Assembly: GCA_036555515.1 (NCBI GenBank)
Contig: DATBLC010000221.1
Span: forward strand, 4,784 to 68,783
Origin: DATACQ01 sp036555515
GTDB taxonomy: Bacteria; Desulfobacterota; Binatia; UBA9968
Direction of reading: 5' to 3'
Length of the DNA stretch: 64,000 bases
Every line of letters begins with the position of its first letter. The first letter of the stretch is position 1. A program made the position numbers and the translations under genes. The notes beneath the pieces were generated by a model. The model saw nothing but the letters and a program-made list of their open reading frames with translations, was not told the DNA's origin and made no database searches. Below are positions 42,546 through 51,519 of this stretch, in pieces.

Positions 42546-43667
42546 ATGAGCTTTTTACCTGGTGCCGCCGCAATCTGCGCAATATTCTTCTATGTATGGA
42601 CGGCTCTTGGGCATGCTGCGCAAGCCAAACAAGCCCGGGAGACGGAGTGGGATCAGATCATCGAGGCAGCCAAGAAAGACGCGCAGGTCACCGTTTATCA
42701 CACCCGAGGGCCCTTCGATAAAGTATTCGGCGATTTCAATAAGCGCTACCCGGCCATTAAGCTCGTGTCGGTCATGGGCCGGGGCGGCGATTTGATCGCT
42801 CGCATCATGGCGGAACGAAGAGCCGACAAGTACCTCGCGGATATTTATCTAGGCTCTACGGGTACGCCCCTCGACGTTCTTTACCCGGCCAAGGTTCTAG
42901 AACCGATTCAGCCGCTCCTGATCTTGCCGGAGGTTAAAGATCCGTCGAGTTGGTTTCGCAATCAACATCCGTACGGCGACCCCGAGAGCAAGTATATTTT
43001 TGTTTTTGAAGGAGTGGTGCGCTCGGATATGGCTTACAATACAAACCTGGTGGACGCGAAGGAGTTCAGCTCCTATTGGGATCTGCTGAAGCCCAAATGG
43101 AAGGGAAAGATCGCCGCAATGGACCCGAAACTCGCCGGTTTTCCTACCGGGCTGTTGCAGTTCACCTACTACCACTCGGAGCTCGGCGCCAAATTCCTGC
43201 GACAGCTCTTTGGTGAAATGGATATCACCTTATCGCGCGACGGCCGCCAGCTCGTGGACTGGCTCGCCGTGGGTAAATTCGCCATCGCCCTCGCACCTTC
43301 GGCGAGCGAAGTTCAAGCCGCCATGAAGCAGCGGCTGCCGTTGGCGCGCTTCGAGCCGCGCGCGTTCAAGGAAGGAATCTACATGCGCGCGACCCAGGGC
43401 TCGCTGAGTGTTCTAAGCCACATGCCCCATCCCAACGCGGCGAAGCTGTTCATCAACTGGCTCCTATCCAAAGAGGGTCAGACGCATTATCAAAAACATT
43501 TTTTGCGCGTAGATCCCATGTTCAGTTTGCGGGAAGACGTTCCTCCGGATCCTAGCGTCGAACCATACAAACCCAAAGCGGGCGACAGATTTATCTCCGT
43601 TTATCGTCCCGAGTTCCGAGATCTCGATGCCGCCCACAAGGTGATCGATGAGGCTCTGAAGAGGTAG
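42546..43667 (+). CDS. Family 1-type (ferric/polyamine-like) extracellular solute-binding protein
   Basis: A 373-residue periplasmic protein. A hydrophobic signal segment, LPGAAAICAIFFYVWTALGH, ends near the AAQAK site. Mature motifs: IIEAAKKDAQVTVYHTRG, FNKRYPAIKLVSVMGRGGDL, SYWDLLKPKWKGKIAAMDPK and SHMPHPNAAKLFINWLLSKE, the closing segment shared with ferric- and spermidine-type binding proteins. It lies alone; its usual permease and ATPase are absent locally. Three relatives lie at 55-58.6 kb near a permease. Confidence 0.88.
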   Translation: MSFLPGAAAICAIFFYVWTALGHAAQAKQARETEWDQIIEAAKKDAQVTVYHTRGPFDKVFGDFNKRYPAIKLVSVMGRGGDLIARIMAERRADKYLADIYLGSTGTPLDVLYPAKVLEPIQPLLILPEVKDPSSWFRNQHPYGDPESKYIFVFEGVVRSDMAYNTNLVDAKEFSSYWDLLKPKWKGKIAAMDPKLAGFPTGLLQFTYYHSELGAKFLRQLFGEMDITLSRDGRQLVDWLAVGKFAIALAPSASEVQAAMKQRLPLARFEPRAFKEGIYMRATQGSLSVLSHMPHPNAAKLFINWLLSKEGQTHYQKHFLRVDPMFSLREDVPPDPSVEPYKPKAGDRFISVYRPEFRDLDAAHKVIDEALKR

Positions 43668-43908
43668 CGGAGGGGGTCTGATAAAAAGAGCGCGCGTTGC
43701 GTCATAATCGTCTTGCACCGCGAGCGACCAGTGCGCGAACACCAACTCAGCAAGCAAGGCTCCCCCCGCAGCGACGGATAGTAAGATCTCATTCTGTTGA
43801 AACACCCTATGAATACTTCGACCAGGCTCAGCACGACCGGAGACTGCCGCGCGCCGGGTCGAGTTGCCCGGCAAAGGCGATGATGATCTCCATGGGAGAA
43901 AGGCGCAG

Positions 43909-45009
43909 ATGAGGCGGCGAATGGTTCGGCGGTCCCTCGTTTTGACGATCGCGCATGGCGTCGCGTTCGTCTTATGCCAGTATCTTCTTCTTCCGCCTGG
44001 TTTTGCCGGCTACGACCCGAGCGGGCTTAAGCTGCCGCCGGGATTCCGAGCCTCTATCTACGTGACCGGCGCCGGCTTTCATGACGACCAAAGGGGAATC
44101 CCCGCGGTCGTGTCGATGACCTTCGACGGCCGCGGCGCACTCTACTTCGCGCGCACGGCCAATCGTCTAAAGGAGATTTACGGCCGCGGTGATGCGCGGA
44201 TTTACCGCATCCCGCCGGGCGCCGCCAAAGTGACGCCCGCGACGGAAAAGCGGTTTCTCTTCGGGCCGCCTTTGCATGATCCGGACGAGTTGGCGGTCAA
44301 CCGGCGCGGCGAAGTTTTTGTCAGCACGAGCCATCCGGCAGGCTACGGCGTCGTTTACCGATTGAGTCCCAGAGGCGCCGGCTCGCCATTCGCCGGCGGA
44401 CCTGTTTCCTCCGGACAACCTTTGTTGCGCGACCCCGAAGGCATTGCCTTCGACAACGTGGGCAACGTCTACGTCGTCGATAGCGACTTGGGCGTGGTCG
44501 TGAAACTGAACGACAAGGGCAAGGTTCTCGATCCTCGCTGGCTCACCGGCCTCGGTCGCGGCCGCACCTTGACGATTGATGCCAAGGACAATCTCTGGAT
44601 CGGCAGCGACGGCACTCATGATTCCGAACACATCGACCGCAGCGGCGAGATCCTGCGCGTGCCGCTGTCGGGCGCCAAGCGCGAGAGGGTTTATTCCGGC
44701 GCCCTGCCTTCAGGAATGAGCATCAGCCCTGGAAACAATTTGTTTGTCGCGCAGCGGCGCTCGCATAAGATTTTCGCCCTGACGCCGGGCGGCAAGCGCG
44801 TCGAGTTTGCCTCCTTCACCGGCAGGTCGTCGCTCCGCACCCTGGCCTTCCCGCCGGTCTCCGACCAAACGCGCAAGCTCGGCATTGCCGGCGACCTTTT
44901 CGTCATGGTATTTCCGATGCTCGATTACCCCGTCAGAGAAGTCATCCGCATCACCGGACCCTTCGACGACTACGTCAAGCGCGGCGAAATGGAAGCGATC
45001 CGGCGGTAA
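43909..45009 (+). CDS. NHL/SMP30-like beta-propeller protein, probably secreted
   Basis: A 366-residue protein. The ATG at 43909 follows GGGAGAAAGGCGCAG; an earlier ATG at 43864 has no support. Signal: MRRRMVRRSLVLTIAHGVAF. Repeats of about 45 residues include VSMTFDGRGALYFARTANR, PDELAVNRRGEVFVSTSH, PEGIAFDNVGNVYVVDSD and GRTLTIDAKDNLWIGSD, forming blades of a beta-propeller. Such proteins act as lactonases, esterases or binding platforms; no catalytic ligand set was identified. It overlaps no neighbour and ends 118 bp before the next gene. Confidence 0.8.
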   Translation: MRRRMVRRSLVLTIAHGVAFVLCQYLLLPPGFAGYDPSGLKLPPGFRASIYVTGAGFHDDQRGIPAVVSMTFDGRGALYFARTANRLKEIYGRGDARIYRIPPGAAKVTPATEKRFLFGPPLHDPDELAVNRRGEVFVSTSHPAGYGVVYRLSPRGAGSPFAGGPVSSGQPLLRDPEGIAFDNVGNVYVVDSDLGVVVKLNDKGKVLDPRWLTGLGRGRTLTIDAKDNLWIGSDGTHDSEHIDRSGEILRVPLSGAKRERVYSGALPSGMSISPGNNLFVAQRRSHKIFALTPGGKRVEFASFTGRSSLRTLAFPPVSDQTRKLGIAGDLFVMVFPMLDYPVREVIRITGPFDDYVKRGEMEAIRR

Positions 45010-45127
45010 TCCCTTGCGGCGTGCAATCTCCGCCCGCCGTTGGCAAATTCACAGCCCTCGGCTTCGAAAGAGTTGGAGTAAGTCTGACCGAGGCCATAGT
45101 ATACGAGCGAAGAAAGGAGCCGTTGCC

Positions 45128-46585
45128 ATGAGTGAAAATAACGCATTTAGCCGTCGCGATTTTATCGGCGCAGTTGCCGCCGTCAGTGCCGTTGGGCTTT
45201 CCGCCTGCGCTATGGGTTCGCAACAAGGTTCGAGACTGGGCTCAGCCGATCGTGTCCCGGGCCAGCTTCCCCGGCGCGGCGAATTTCTCGTGCGCAACGC
45301 CTATATTGTGACGATGGATCCAAAACTGGGCGATATTCCCAACGGAGATATTCACGTACGCAACGGCGCCCTAGTAGCGGTTGGCACGAAGCTCAGCGCG
45401 CCGGGCGCGGAAGAAATCGACGGGCGCAATCGCATCGCGCTACCCGGTTTCGTCGATACCCATTTTCATCTATGGGGAAGCTTCGCTCGCGGCATCGTCG
45501 CCGACGGAGACTTCGACTATTTTCCCGTGATGAGCCGGCTCGGTCCGGTGATGACCCCGGAAGACGCCTACAACAGCGCCAAGTTGGGCATCGCCGAGGC
45601 GGTCAACTCCGGCATCACAACGATTCACGATTGGTCGCACAACATTATTAACGGTGCTTATGCGGACGCCGATTTGCGCGCCCTGCGTGATGTCGGTATT
45701 CGCGCGCGTTTCTCCTACGGCTACAGCCGCAACTTGCAACAGAAGCCAAAGGAAACGGCCGATTTTAATGATATCGCAAGGGTAAAGCGGGAATGGTTCG
45801 GTCCATCCAATGACGGACTTCTCACTATGGGCTTCGCATCCCGTGGCGCCGGCGATACTCCACCTGAGGTCTACCGCAAGGAATGGGAGTTTGCTCGCAG
45901 TCAAGGCTTACCGATTACCCAGCACGCCGGACGATCGCTCGGGGAGATCAAAAGATTTCGCCGTATCGAGATGCTCTATAAAGACAAATTGCTTGGATCC
46001 GATGTGCAACTCATTCACACTTACAATGCATCCCCACAGGAGCGCGGCATGATCGCGGAAACCAAGACTCACGTCAGCATCGCTCCTTTCACCGCTTCGC
46101 GGCTGGCCTCCGGCTTGCCGTATCTGGGCGATCTGCTCAAGCGGGGAGTTCAGTGCAGCCTGTCCGTGGATACCACCACGGTGGGCGGCAATGCGGATAT
46201 GTTCTGTATCATGCGTCTGATGCTGCAGCTCAACCATCTGCGCTCGATGGATGTTCTTGAAGTGCAGCCGCGGCGGATCCTGGAGTTGGCGACTCTTGAC
46301 GGAGCCAAGGATCTCGGCATAGCCGATCGCGTCGGCTCGCTGACGCCGGGAAAACGCGCGGATCTTATTTTGGTGCGCACGAACGATCTCAATGTAGCGC
46401 CGTTCATTAATCCCGCGCTATTGCTCGTGCAACAAGCACAACCGCAAAACGTCGACATGGTGGTCATCGACGGGCGCATTCTCAAACAGAAAGGCGAGCT
46501 TGTTGCCCTTGACGCCGAGGAAGTCGTCCGTAAGGCGGCGGAATCGTTTCACACCGCGCGAAATCGAGCCGGTGGACCATTCTAA
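45128..46585 (+). CDS. Amidohydrolase/deaminase of ATZ-TRZ type with Tat-lipoprotein signal
   Basis: A 485-residue protein. The ATG at 45128 follows AAAGGAGCCGTTGCC; a longer open frame from 44807 overlaps the previous gene and is rejected. Signal: SRRDFIGAVAAVSAVGLSAC, with twin arginines and a lipobox cysteine at residue 27. Motifs: PGFVDTHFHLWG (HxH metal ligands), ITQHAGRS, QLIHTYNAS and a SVDTTTVGG aspartate. The fold is that of cytosine/atrazine-type deaminases and chlorohydrolases. A membrane-anchored, exported amidohydrolase of this kind is unusual. Confidence 0.88.
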   Translation: MSENNAFSRRDFIGAVAAVSAVGLSACAMGSQQGSRLGSADRVPGQLPRRGEFLVRNAYIVTMDPKLGDIPNGDIHVRNGALVAVGTKLSAPGAEEIDGRNRIALPGFVDTHFHLWGSFARGIVADGDFDYFPVMSRLGPVMTPEDAYNSAKLGIAEAVNSGITTIHDWSHNIINGAYADADLRALRDVGIRARFSYGYSRNLQQKPKETADFNDIARVKREWFGPSNDGLLTMGFASRGAGDTPPEVYRKEWEFARSQGLPITQHAGRSLGEIKRFRRIEMLYKDKLLGSDVQLIHTYNASPQERGMIAETKTHVSIAPFTASRLASGLPYLGDLLKRGVQCSLSVDTTTVGGNADMFCIMRLMLQLNHLRSMDVLEVQPRRILELATLDGAKDLGIADRVGSLTPGKRADLILVRTNDLNVAPFINPALLLVQQAQPQNVDMVVIDGRILKQKGELVALDAEEVVRKAAESFHTARNRAGGPF

Positions 46586-46606
46586 GCGGTTACCCTAGAC
46601 AAGCGT

Positions 46607-46670
46607 GAACGGCGACCTTGTACCCGAAGCCGAAGTCCAAAATACAAACGCGACTCAGTGTACAAATTTA
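46607..46670. repeat. ~65-bp repeat, copy 1
   Basis: GAACGGCGACCTTGTACCCG, then ACAAACGCGACTCAGTGTAC, recurs with changes at 49804-49871 (AAACGGCGGCCTTGTACTCG, then CAGACGCGACGCC). No coding content. It immediately precedes TIR element copy 4. Confidence 0.5.
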
Positions 46671-46673
46671 CTT

Positions 46674-47032
46674 AGCCGGGATTCGCAGTTGCGCTCGACA
46701 GGAAGCGCGAGGAGGCAACCGTTCCGTAGCAAAGTCGATGGGTTTCTGCCTCCGGGCAGACATCGAGCAGCGGTGCTTCGACGGAATGTTACTAATGAGT
46801 TCGTTATTTAGAGACTATGTGGCTAGTGTGCGACCGAGAGGCGAGCCCTTCCGATCGCGGTCAATGGTTCTTTGCCTTGCCGTCCACCACCCCGTCCTCT
46901 CCATAGGTGGAAATGCCCGCCGGCAGGGCCTGAAAACAACCTTTGCGCTCCTGTGCCCGCGCTCTCCAGGTCTCACCCCTCGGTCGCTGTTTGGTTACTC
47001 AAGGACTCCTTAATAACTGCGGAATCCGGGCT
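46674..47032. repeat. TIR element, copy 4 (inverted, longer)
   Basis: Starts GCCGGGATTCGCAGTT and ends AACTGCGGAATCCGGGCTTA. The block TCCGTAGCAAAGTCGATGGG and CATCGAGCAGCGGTGCTTCG is the inverse of the right part of copy 1. The opposite half is different, so copy 4 (359 bp) shares only one arm and the ends with the others. Confidence 0.65.
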
Positions 47033-47111
47033 TAATCTTTGAGACATCACCGTGATCAATTTGCGCTTGACGTTTTCTCGGCCAAAACGATATAGATCTT
47101 GTGGCAACGCT

Positions 47112-48107
47112 ATGTTCACTCCGCCAACCTGCGTCTTTGGGTTTTTACTGATACTGACGTGGCTGACACTGGCCGCTGCGGCTGCCCAGGACAAATCCAT
47201 CCCGTCGCGCAAACCCGAGTCCGTCACTCTAGGCCTTTCCGCCAGGCATGTGCTCAATCTGCCCATTTACCTCGCTGAGCGGCATGGTATTTTCGAGAGC
47301 GAAGGATTTGATTTCAAGCCGATCACAACCAAGACAAATACCGCGATCGCAGCATTGGTGTCCGGGGATTTGGACTATATTACGGCGTTGAACTCCGGTT
47401 TGGGGGCCGCCGTCGGAGGTGCGCCGCTGGTCGCGACCTATGTTTCAACTGACAAGCCGCTCCTCTATTTGATCACTCGGCCTGATATCAAAGATGGCAA
47501 GGCGTTGCGCGGCGGCATTATCGGACACGGCGGCACGCGAGGCAGCCATTACCACGCCACCGTGGCGATGGTCAAACATCTGGGAATGGATCCTCAAAAG
47601 GACGTCAAGCTGATTTCCACCATAGATGTCACTCAGGGACTCACGGCGCTCTTTTCCGGCGCCGTAGCGGCGGCCACGCTCTCGCCGCCATATGATTCGA
47701 CGGCGGTCAGGAAAGGATACAATCGACTGGTTTCAGGTCCCGACGTGCTGCCGCGGTTCGTTGAGAATGGTCTGGTATTGCGGCGCGCCAAACTGCGCGA
47801 CAACCCGGACCAAGTTCGTCGCATGCTTCGCGCCTTCGTGCGCGGACTAAGGTACGCGAAGGAGCGTCCCGGCGATGCGATTGCACTGATTCAAAAAGAC
47901 TGGAATCTCGATCGCGAAACCGCGCAAGTCGCGTACGAAGCTGTTTTGCCCACGTACAACCAGAGCGGGGAATGTTCCGATGAGTTGATTCTCGCCGCCA
48001 TCAAGCGCGCCCAACAAGACGCAAAAATCACGCAATCAAGCTTTGCGCCGAAGGATTTTGTCGATTGGACAATAATTCGGACCGTACAACGCGACCTCAC
48101 CCGCTAG
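47112..48107 (+). CDS. NMT1/THI5-like ABC substrate-binding protein
   Basis: A 331-residue periplasmic protein. The frame is open from 47052; the ATG at 47112 begins MFTPPTCVFGFLLILTWLTL, a signal peptide ending AAAAAQ, and is preferred. Mature part: VTLGLSARHVLNLPIYLAER, GIFESEGFDFKPI, VSGDLDYITALNSG, RGGIIGHGGTRGSHYHA. It precedes the amidohydrolase at 48127 by 19 bp, the tightest binding-protein/amidohydrolase pair in the window. Confidence 0.88.
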   Translation: MFTPPTCVFGFLLILTWLTLAAAAAQDKSIPSRKPESVTLGLSARHVLNLPIYLAERHGIFESEGFDFKPITTKTNTAIAALVSGDLDYITALNSGLGAAVGGAPLVATYVSTDKPLLYLITRPDIKDGKALRGGIIGHGGTRGSHYHATVAMVKHLGMDPQKDVKLISTIDVTQGLTALFSGAVAAATLSPPYDSTAVRKGYNRLVSGPDVLPRFVENGLVLRRAKLRDNPDQVRRMLRAFVRGLRYAKERPGDAIALIQKDWNLDRETAQVAYEAVLPTYNQSGECSDELILAAIKRAQQDAKITQSSFAPKDFVDWTIIRTVQRDLTR

Positions 48108-48126
48108 AAACAAGGAGATCGGTGTT

Positions 48127-49254
48127 ATGATCATCGATGCCGACGGCCATACCCATATCCCGCAAGAAGTTTTCGACACCTATCTGGATAAGGAATTTTA
48201 TCGCAATCGGCCGCGCTTTATCACTTTTGACGACGGGCGAGGCTATTACATCATCGAAGGGCGCGTCATCGCCAAACCCTTCGGCTGGGGTCCCGGTACT
48301 CCAGGAAGCATCGCCGGCACCGTGCGCACGCGCAAATGTAAAGACTGGGACTTGAACAACGTAAGCGGTCGTCTAGAAGACCTTGATCTCGAAGGCATCG
48401 ATCTCCAGGTCATCTACCCGAACGTCTTGATGTCGATTAACAGCTGGGAGCATGCGGGTTTGGCGACTGCGGTTTCACATGCGTACAATACATGGATATC
48501 GGAGAAATGCGCCCAGGCCGGCGGACGCTTGCGTTTTGCCGCGGTCGTTGCCCTGCAGGACCCCAAAGCCGCAAGCGAAGAGCTAAGGCGCGCGGTCACC
48601 GCGCTCGGCGCAGTCGGCGTCATGGTTCCGGGCACCCTCGGGGCGCGCACGCTGGACCATCCCGATCTTTATCCTTTCTGGGACGCCGTCGAGCAGCTCG
48701 ATGTCGGCGTCGGCGTGCACACTGTAACCGGCATGTACCCGACTGTCGGACAGGATCTGTTCGATCACTTCTGGGGAGCCAAAGCGGTATCGATGCCGCT
48801 AACCTTGACTACCGCAACGGTATCTCTGGTTGGAGGCGGCATCGCCGATCTCTTCCCCAATCTACGCTTCGGTCTGCTCGAAACCGGCTGCGGCTGGTTG
48901 CCCTATTGGATCGAACGAATGGACGAAATGCATGAACGGGGCGAAAAAGATCCACGCATGTATGACGGGATTCTAAATCGCAAACGGCCCAGGAACCGCA
49001 CAAAACCCAGCGAGCTCTTTGCACAAGGACGAATGGTGGTCTCGTGCGAGCCCGGCGAGATCATGCTACCCGCCGTGATCGCCGCCTGCGGCGATCAGTG
49101 CATCATGTATGCCTCAGACTATCCGCATGGCGACAGCAAATGGCCGGAAACCGTTTCGCGCATTCGATCCGCGGGGTTTTCGGAAATAACGGAGAAGAGA
49201 ATTCTCGGCGAGAATGCCGCCCGGCTGTACAAACTGGATGTACCTTTAGGTTGA
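48127..49254 (+). CDS. Amidohydrolase-2 family protein
   Basis: A 375-residue ACMSD-like enzyme. The ATG follows ACAAGGAGATCGGTGTT. Metal ligands: MIIDADGHTHIPQEV (second motif variant with HTH), VGVHTVTGMYP (histidine), YWIERMDEMHERGEKD and CIMYASDYPHGDSKW (aspartate). Compared with the other four copies it carries a longer N-terminal loop (GGYYIIEGRVIAKPF-like GRGYYIIEGRVIAKPFGWG). It follows the binding protein 19 bp upstream, so both are probably one transcript. Confidence 0.92.
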   Translation: MIIDADGHTHIPQEVFDTYLDKEFYRNRPRFITFDDGRGYYIIEGRVIAKPFGWGPGTPGSIAGTVRTRKCKDWDLNNVSGRLEDLDLEGIDLQVIYPNVLMSINSWEHAGLATAVSHAYNTWISEKCAQAGGRLRFAAVVALQDPKAASEELRRAVTALGAVGVMVPGTLGARTLDHPDLYPFWDAVEQLDVGVGVHTVTGMYPTVGQDLFDHFWGAKAVSMPLTLTTATVSLVGGGIADLFPNLRFGLLETGCGWLPYWIERMDEMHERGEKDPRMYDGILNRKRPRNRTKPSELFAQGRMVVSCEPGEIMLPAVIAACGDQCIMYASDYPHGDSKWPETVSRIRSAGFSEITEKRILGENAARLYKLDVPLG

Positions 49255-49460
49255 CGAAGTTCTAGTGTCACGCCTGGCAAACAGGAAAGTTAAATTTGAG
49301 AGTCCTGCCAGGTCGGACCCGTCCGAGAGGCTGCACTGGATTTTGACCTAAAGGCTTCGCCTAATGATCTTGAAAACAGCCGGCAGATGCGTGATTGACG
49401 GTACTCGGTTTCGTTCTTCGACGCGATGTATGGTGAAACTCATGGCGGTGACAAGCACGC

Positions 49461-49492
49461 TTCGACGTTTCGGGAATTCCCGAAACGTCGAA
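49461..49492. repeat. Perfect 32-bp palindrome without loop
   Basis: Half-site TTCGACGTTTCGGGAA is followed directly by its exact complement TTCCCGAAACGTCGAA. No spacer separates the halves. No T-run follows on either strand, so it is not a classical terminator. Possible roles are a dimer- or tetramer-binding operator or a remnant of a mobile-element end. Confidence 0.8.
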
Positions 49493-49803
49493 ATGAAAAG
49501 GTCAGCATCAAACCCCTGACTCGTCGTCGCAGCCGGCTTTCACGGACGACATATATATAAGGATACGGGGTTCATGACGCACCGGCGGTAAGCCGAGGGA
49601 GGCTTTAGGAACTCTCAAGTAATTTAGTGGCATCGGGAGAGTTGCCAGTAAAGATAAAGCTCTGATCCTGGACTCCGAGCTATTATTTCCTCGCGGCCCG
49701 CTGGCAATGCATCGCGTAGACTAAGGCGCCGCTTCGTCAAAATTCTAGATTTGAAAGCCCGGTCCTAATGATCCGCAAGCGTGAGCACCGCACATAGGTT
49801 GTT

Positions 49804-49871
49804 GAAACGGCGGCCTTGTACTCGGCGCAAAGTCAAAATAGCAGACGCGACGCCTTCTACACTGGTTAATT
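49804..49871. repeat. ~65-bp repeat, copy 2
   Basis: AAACGGCGGCCTTGTACTCG, then CAAAGTCAAAATAGCAGACG, similar to 46607-46670. It lies 100 bp from the stop of the oxidoreductase gene at 49972. Confidence 0.5.
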
Positions 49872-49971
49872 TGTCTCGGTTTTCCCTATGCAGCCTTCTT
49901 AAGACACGCGTCTCGTCCACTTGCCATGGTGGGGGAATCGAGGATTGATAAACTTGCTTCTCCGACGATGC

Positions 49972-51228
49972 TTATTTTTCCATTGCCGCCAGCATCGCGT
50001 CTTTTTCACCGCGTATTCTGGGGTGATAACAGTCGACCGGCTGCGTCCCGATGAGTCCGACACAGGCGTTGCAATCCACGCACCGCGGTCCAGAGGTTCC
50101 ATCGTGCAAGTGACGATACAACAGCGGATCGGCGATAAACCCGCGGCCAACGGAAACCGCGTCGCACAGACCTTGTTCGATGGCCGTCTGCATTGCTTCC
50201 CGGCTAATAAACCCGCCGACGCAAATCACCGGAATGGATAGGGCTCGTTTGAATTGGCGCGCGTACTGAAGATTGAAGCCTTCGCGTCCTTTAAAGAGGA
50301 GATTGAAAACGAGCGCCAGCAACGGCCAAAACAAATTGAAAGCAATCCTTCGCCACCACACTAGATGGCGCACGCCCCCCGACAGCATATGATTCAAGCA
50401 GCGGCCGAAGGTGCCACGCACCATCGGAAAACCGGACTCGTATTGACCGACGGACACCTCGACCGCATCGATGCCTTCGTGCTCCATCGCCTTGGCGATC
50501 TCAACCAGCTCGCGGGTTTTCAAACCGGGCCGAAGCGGCAGGTAATCGGACCCGTTGAGCTTGATGATGAGCGGGTAGTCATTGCCGACCCGCGCGCGCA
50601 TCGCGCGGTATAAATCGCGCAGGAATCGCAAGCGGTTCTCGAACGAGCCGCCGTACTCGTCGGTGCGTTTGTTGGTGTAAGGCGTGAGGAACTGATTGAC
50701 CAGATAGCCGTGTCCGGCGTGAATTTGCACTCCGTCGAAGCCGGCCTTCTTGCAGCGGGCAGCGGCGTCAGCGAACCGTTGCACGATGCGTTCGATTTCC
50801 GCCACGGTCAAACTACGCGGGCGCGTGCCGGTCGACAAGTCTTTGACGCTCGACGCGGACACGGCCTCGGGTATTCCGGCGAAGCTAGGAATAACCTGGC
50901 GTCCGGAATGATTCAGTTGCGCGAAGATCTTGGTGCCGTGCACATGCATTGAATCGACCAGTTGCTTGAGCGCGGGAATTTTACTGTCGTCATCGACGCC
51001 CATTTGCAATGGCGTGGATTTGCCATCAAGACTGGGATAAACATTCCCGGTAATGATGAGCGGCACGCCGCCTTTGGCCATCGGCAGGTAGAAGTCAATA
51101 TGCTGCCGCGTAGCAAAGCCATCCGCCGTGGCACGCGTTTCCGAAGTAGCAGTTTTGATGATCCGTCCGGCAATGGAGAGCTTGCCGATGGCAAGGGAGG
51201 TAAAAAGAATGCTTTCGTTCGGTGACAT
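49972..51228 (-). CDS. Old-yellow-enzyme-type NADH:flavin oxidoreductase
   Basis: A 418-residue TIM-barrel flavoprotein. The ATG at 51228 follows AGGAGGTCCGCT. Motifs: GRIIKTATSETRATADGF (FMN), QLNHSGRQ, HAGHGYLVNQFLTPYTNKRT and DEYGGSFENRLRF (active site), VICVGGF and VSVGRGFIADP (FMN phosphate). The tail GPRCVDCNACVGL...DC has a CxxCxxC-x10-C set like the iron-sulfur site of 2,4-dienoyl-CoA reductases, but the FAD/NAD domain that normally follows is missing. A hydrophobic insertion (about residues 290-313, LVWWRRIAFNLFWPLLALVF) is unusual and may dock the protein to the membrane. Confidence 0.92.
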   Translation of the reverse strand: MSPNESILFTSLAIGKLSIAGRIIKTATSETRATADGFATRQHIDFYLPMAKGGVPLIITGNVYPSLDGKSTPLQMGVDDDSKIPALKQLVDSMHVHGTKIFAQLNHSGRQVIPSFAGIPEAVSASSVKDLSTGTRPRSLTVAEIERIVQRFADAAARCKKAGFDGVQIHAGHGYLVNQFLTPYTNKRTDEYGGSFENRLRFLRDLYRAMRARVGNDYPLIIKLNGSDYLPLRPGLKTRELVEIAKAMEHEGIDAVEVSVGQYESGFPMVRGTFGRCLNHMLSGGVRHLVWWRRIAFNLFWPLLALVFNLLFKGREGFNLQYARQFKRALSIPVICVGGFISREAMQTAIEQGLCDAVSVGRGFIADPLLYRHLHDGTSGPRCVDCNACVGLIGTQPVDCYHPRIRGEKDAMLAAMEK

Positions 51229-51519
51229 AGCGGACCTCCTCAGGATCGCATGCCCGCGATCAAGCTTGCATCAACAAAAGACGCGCCCGGGAACGAGCTG
51301 TTGTTAATCAAGCGGTTCCCCTTTCTGGGGAGCGGCTATCTAGTTATCGTGACAGGCAAAGAAAAGCAAAGAAAGCGCGACATCTCCAAACGGGACGGCC
51401 GTGTAGGAAAAAATAGAGGCTGCTTAATACGTGGTAATTAGCGAATCCAAGATTGACGACAGCAGCCATTGAAGAGTATAGGTGCCCTAGTTTTCGACCC
51501 ATGTTCAGGAGACTACCCT

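Larger units (their letters stand above)
49255..49971. other. Gene-free region with perfect palindrome and repeat
   Basis: A 717-bp gap. It contains the palindrome at 49461-49492 and the second copy of the ~65-bp repeat (49804-49871). No ORF with coding character was recognised. The remainder is of unclear nature. Confidence 0.5.

Noticed and set aside
44807..45127. Upstream extension of the Tat amidohydrolase frame
   Set aside because: It overlaps the end of the beta-propeller gene in another frame, and a good Shine-Dalgarno and Tat leader begin at 45128.
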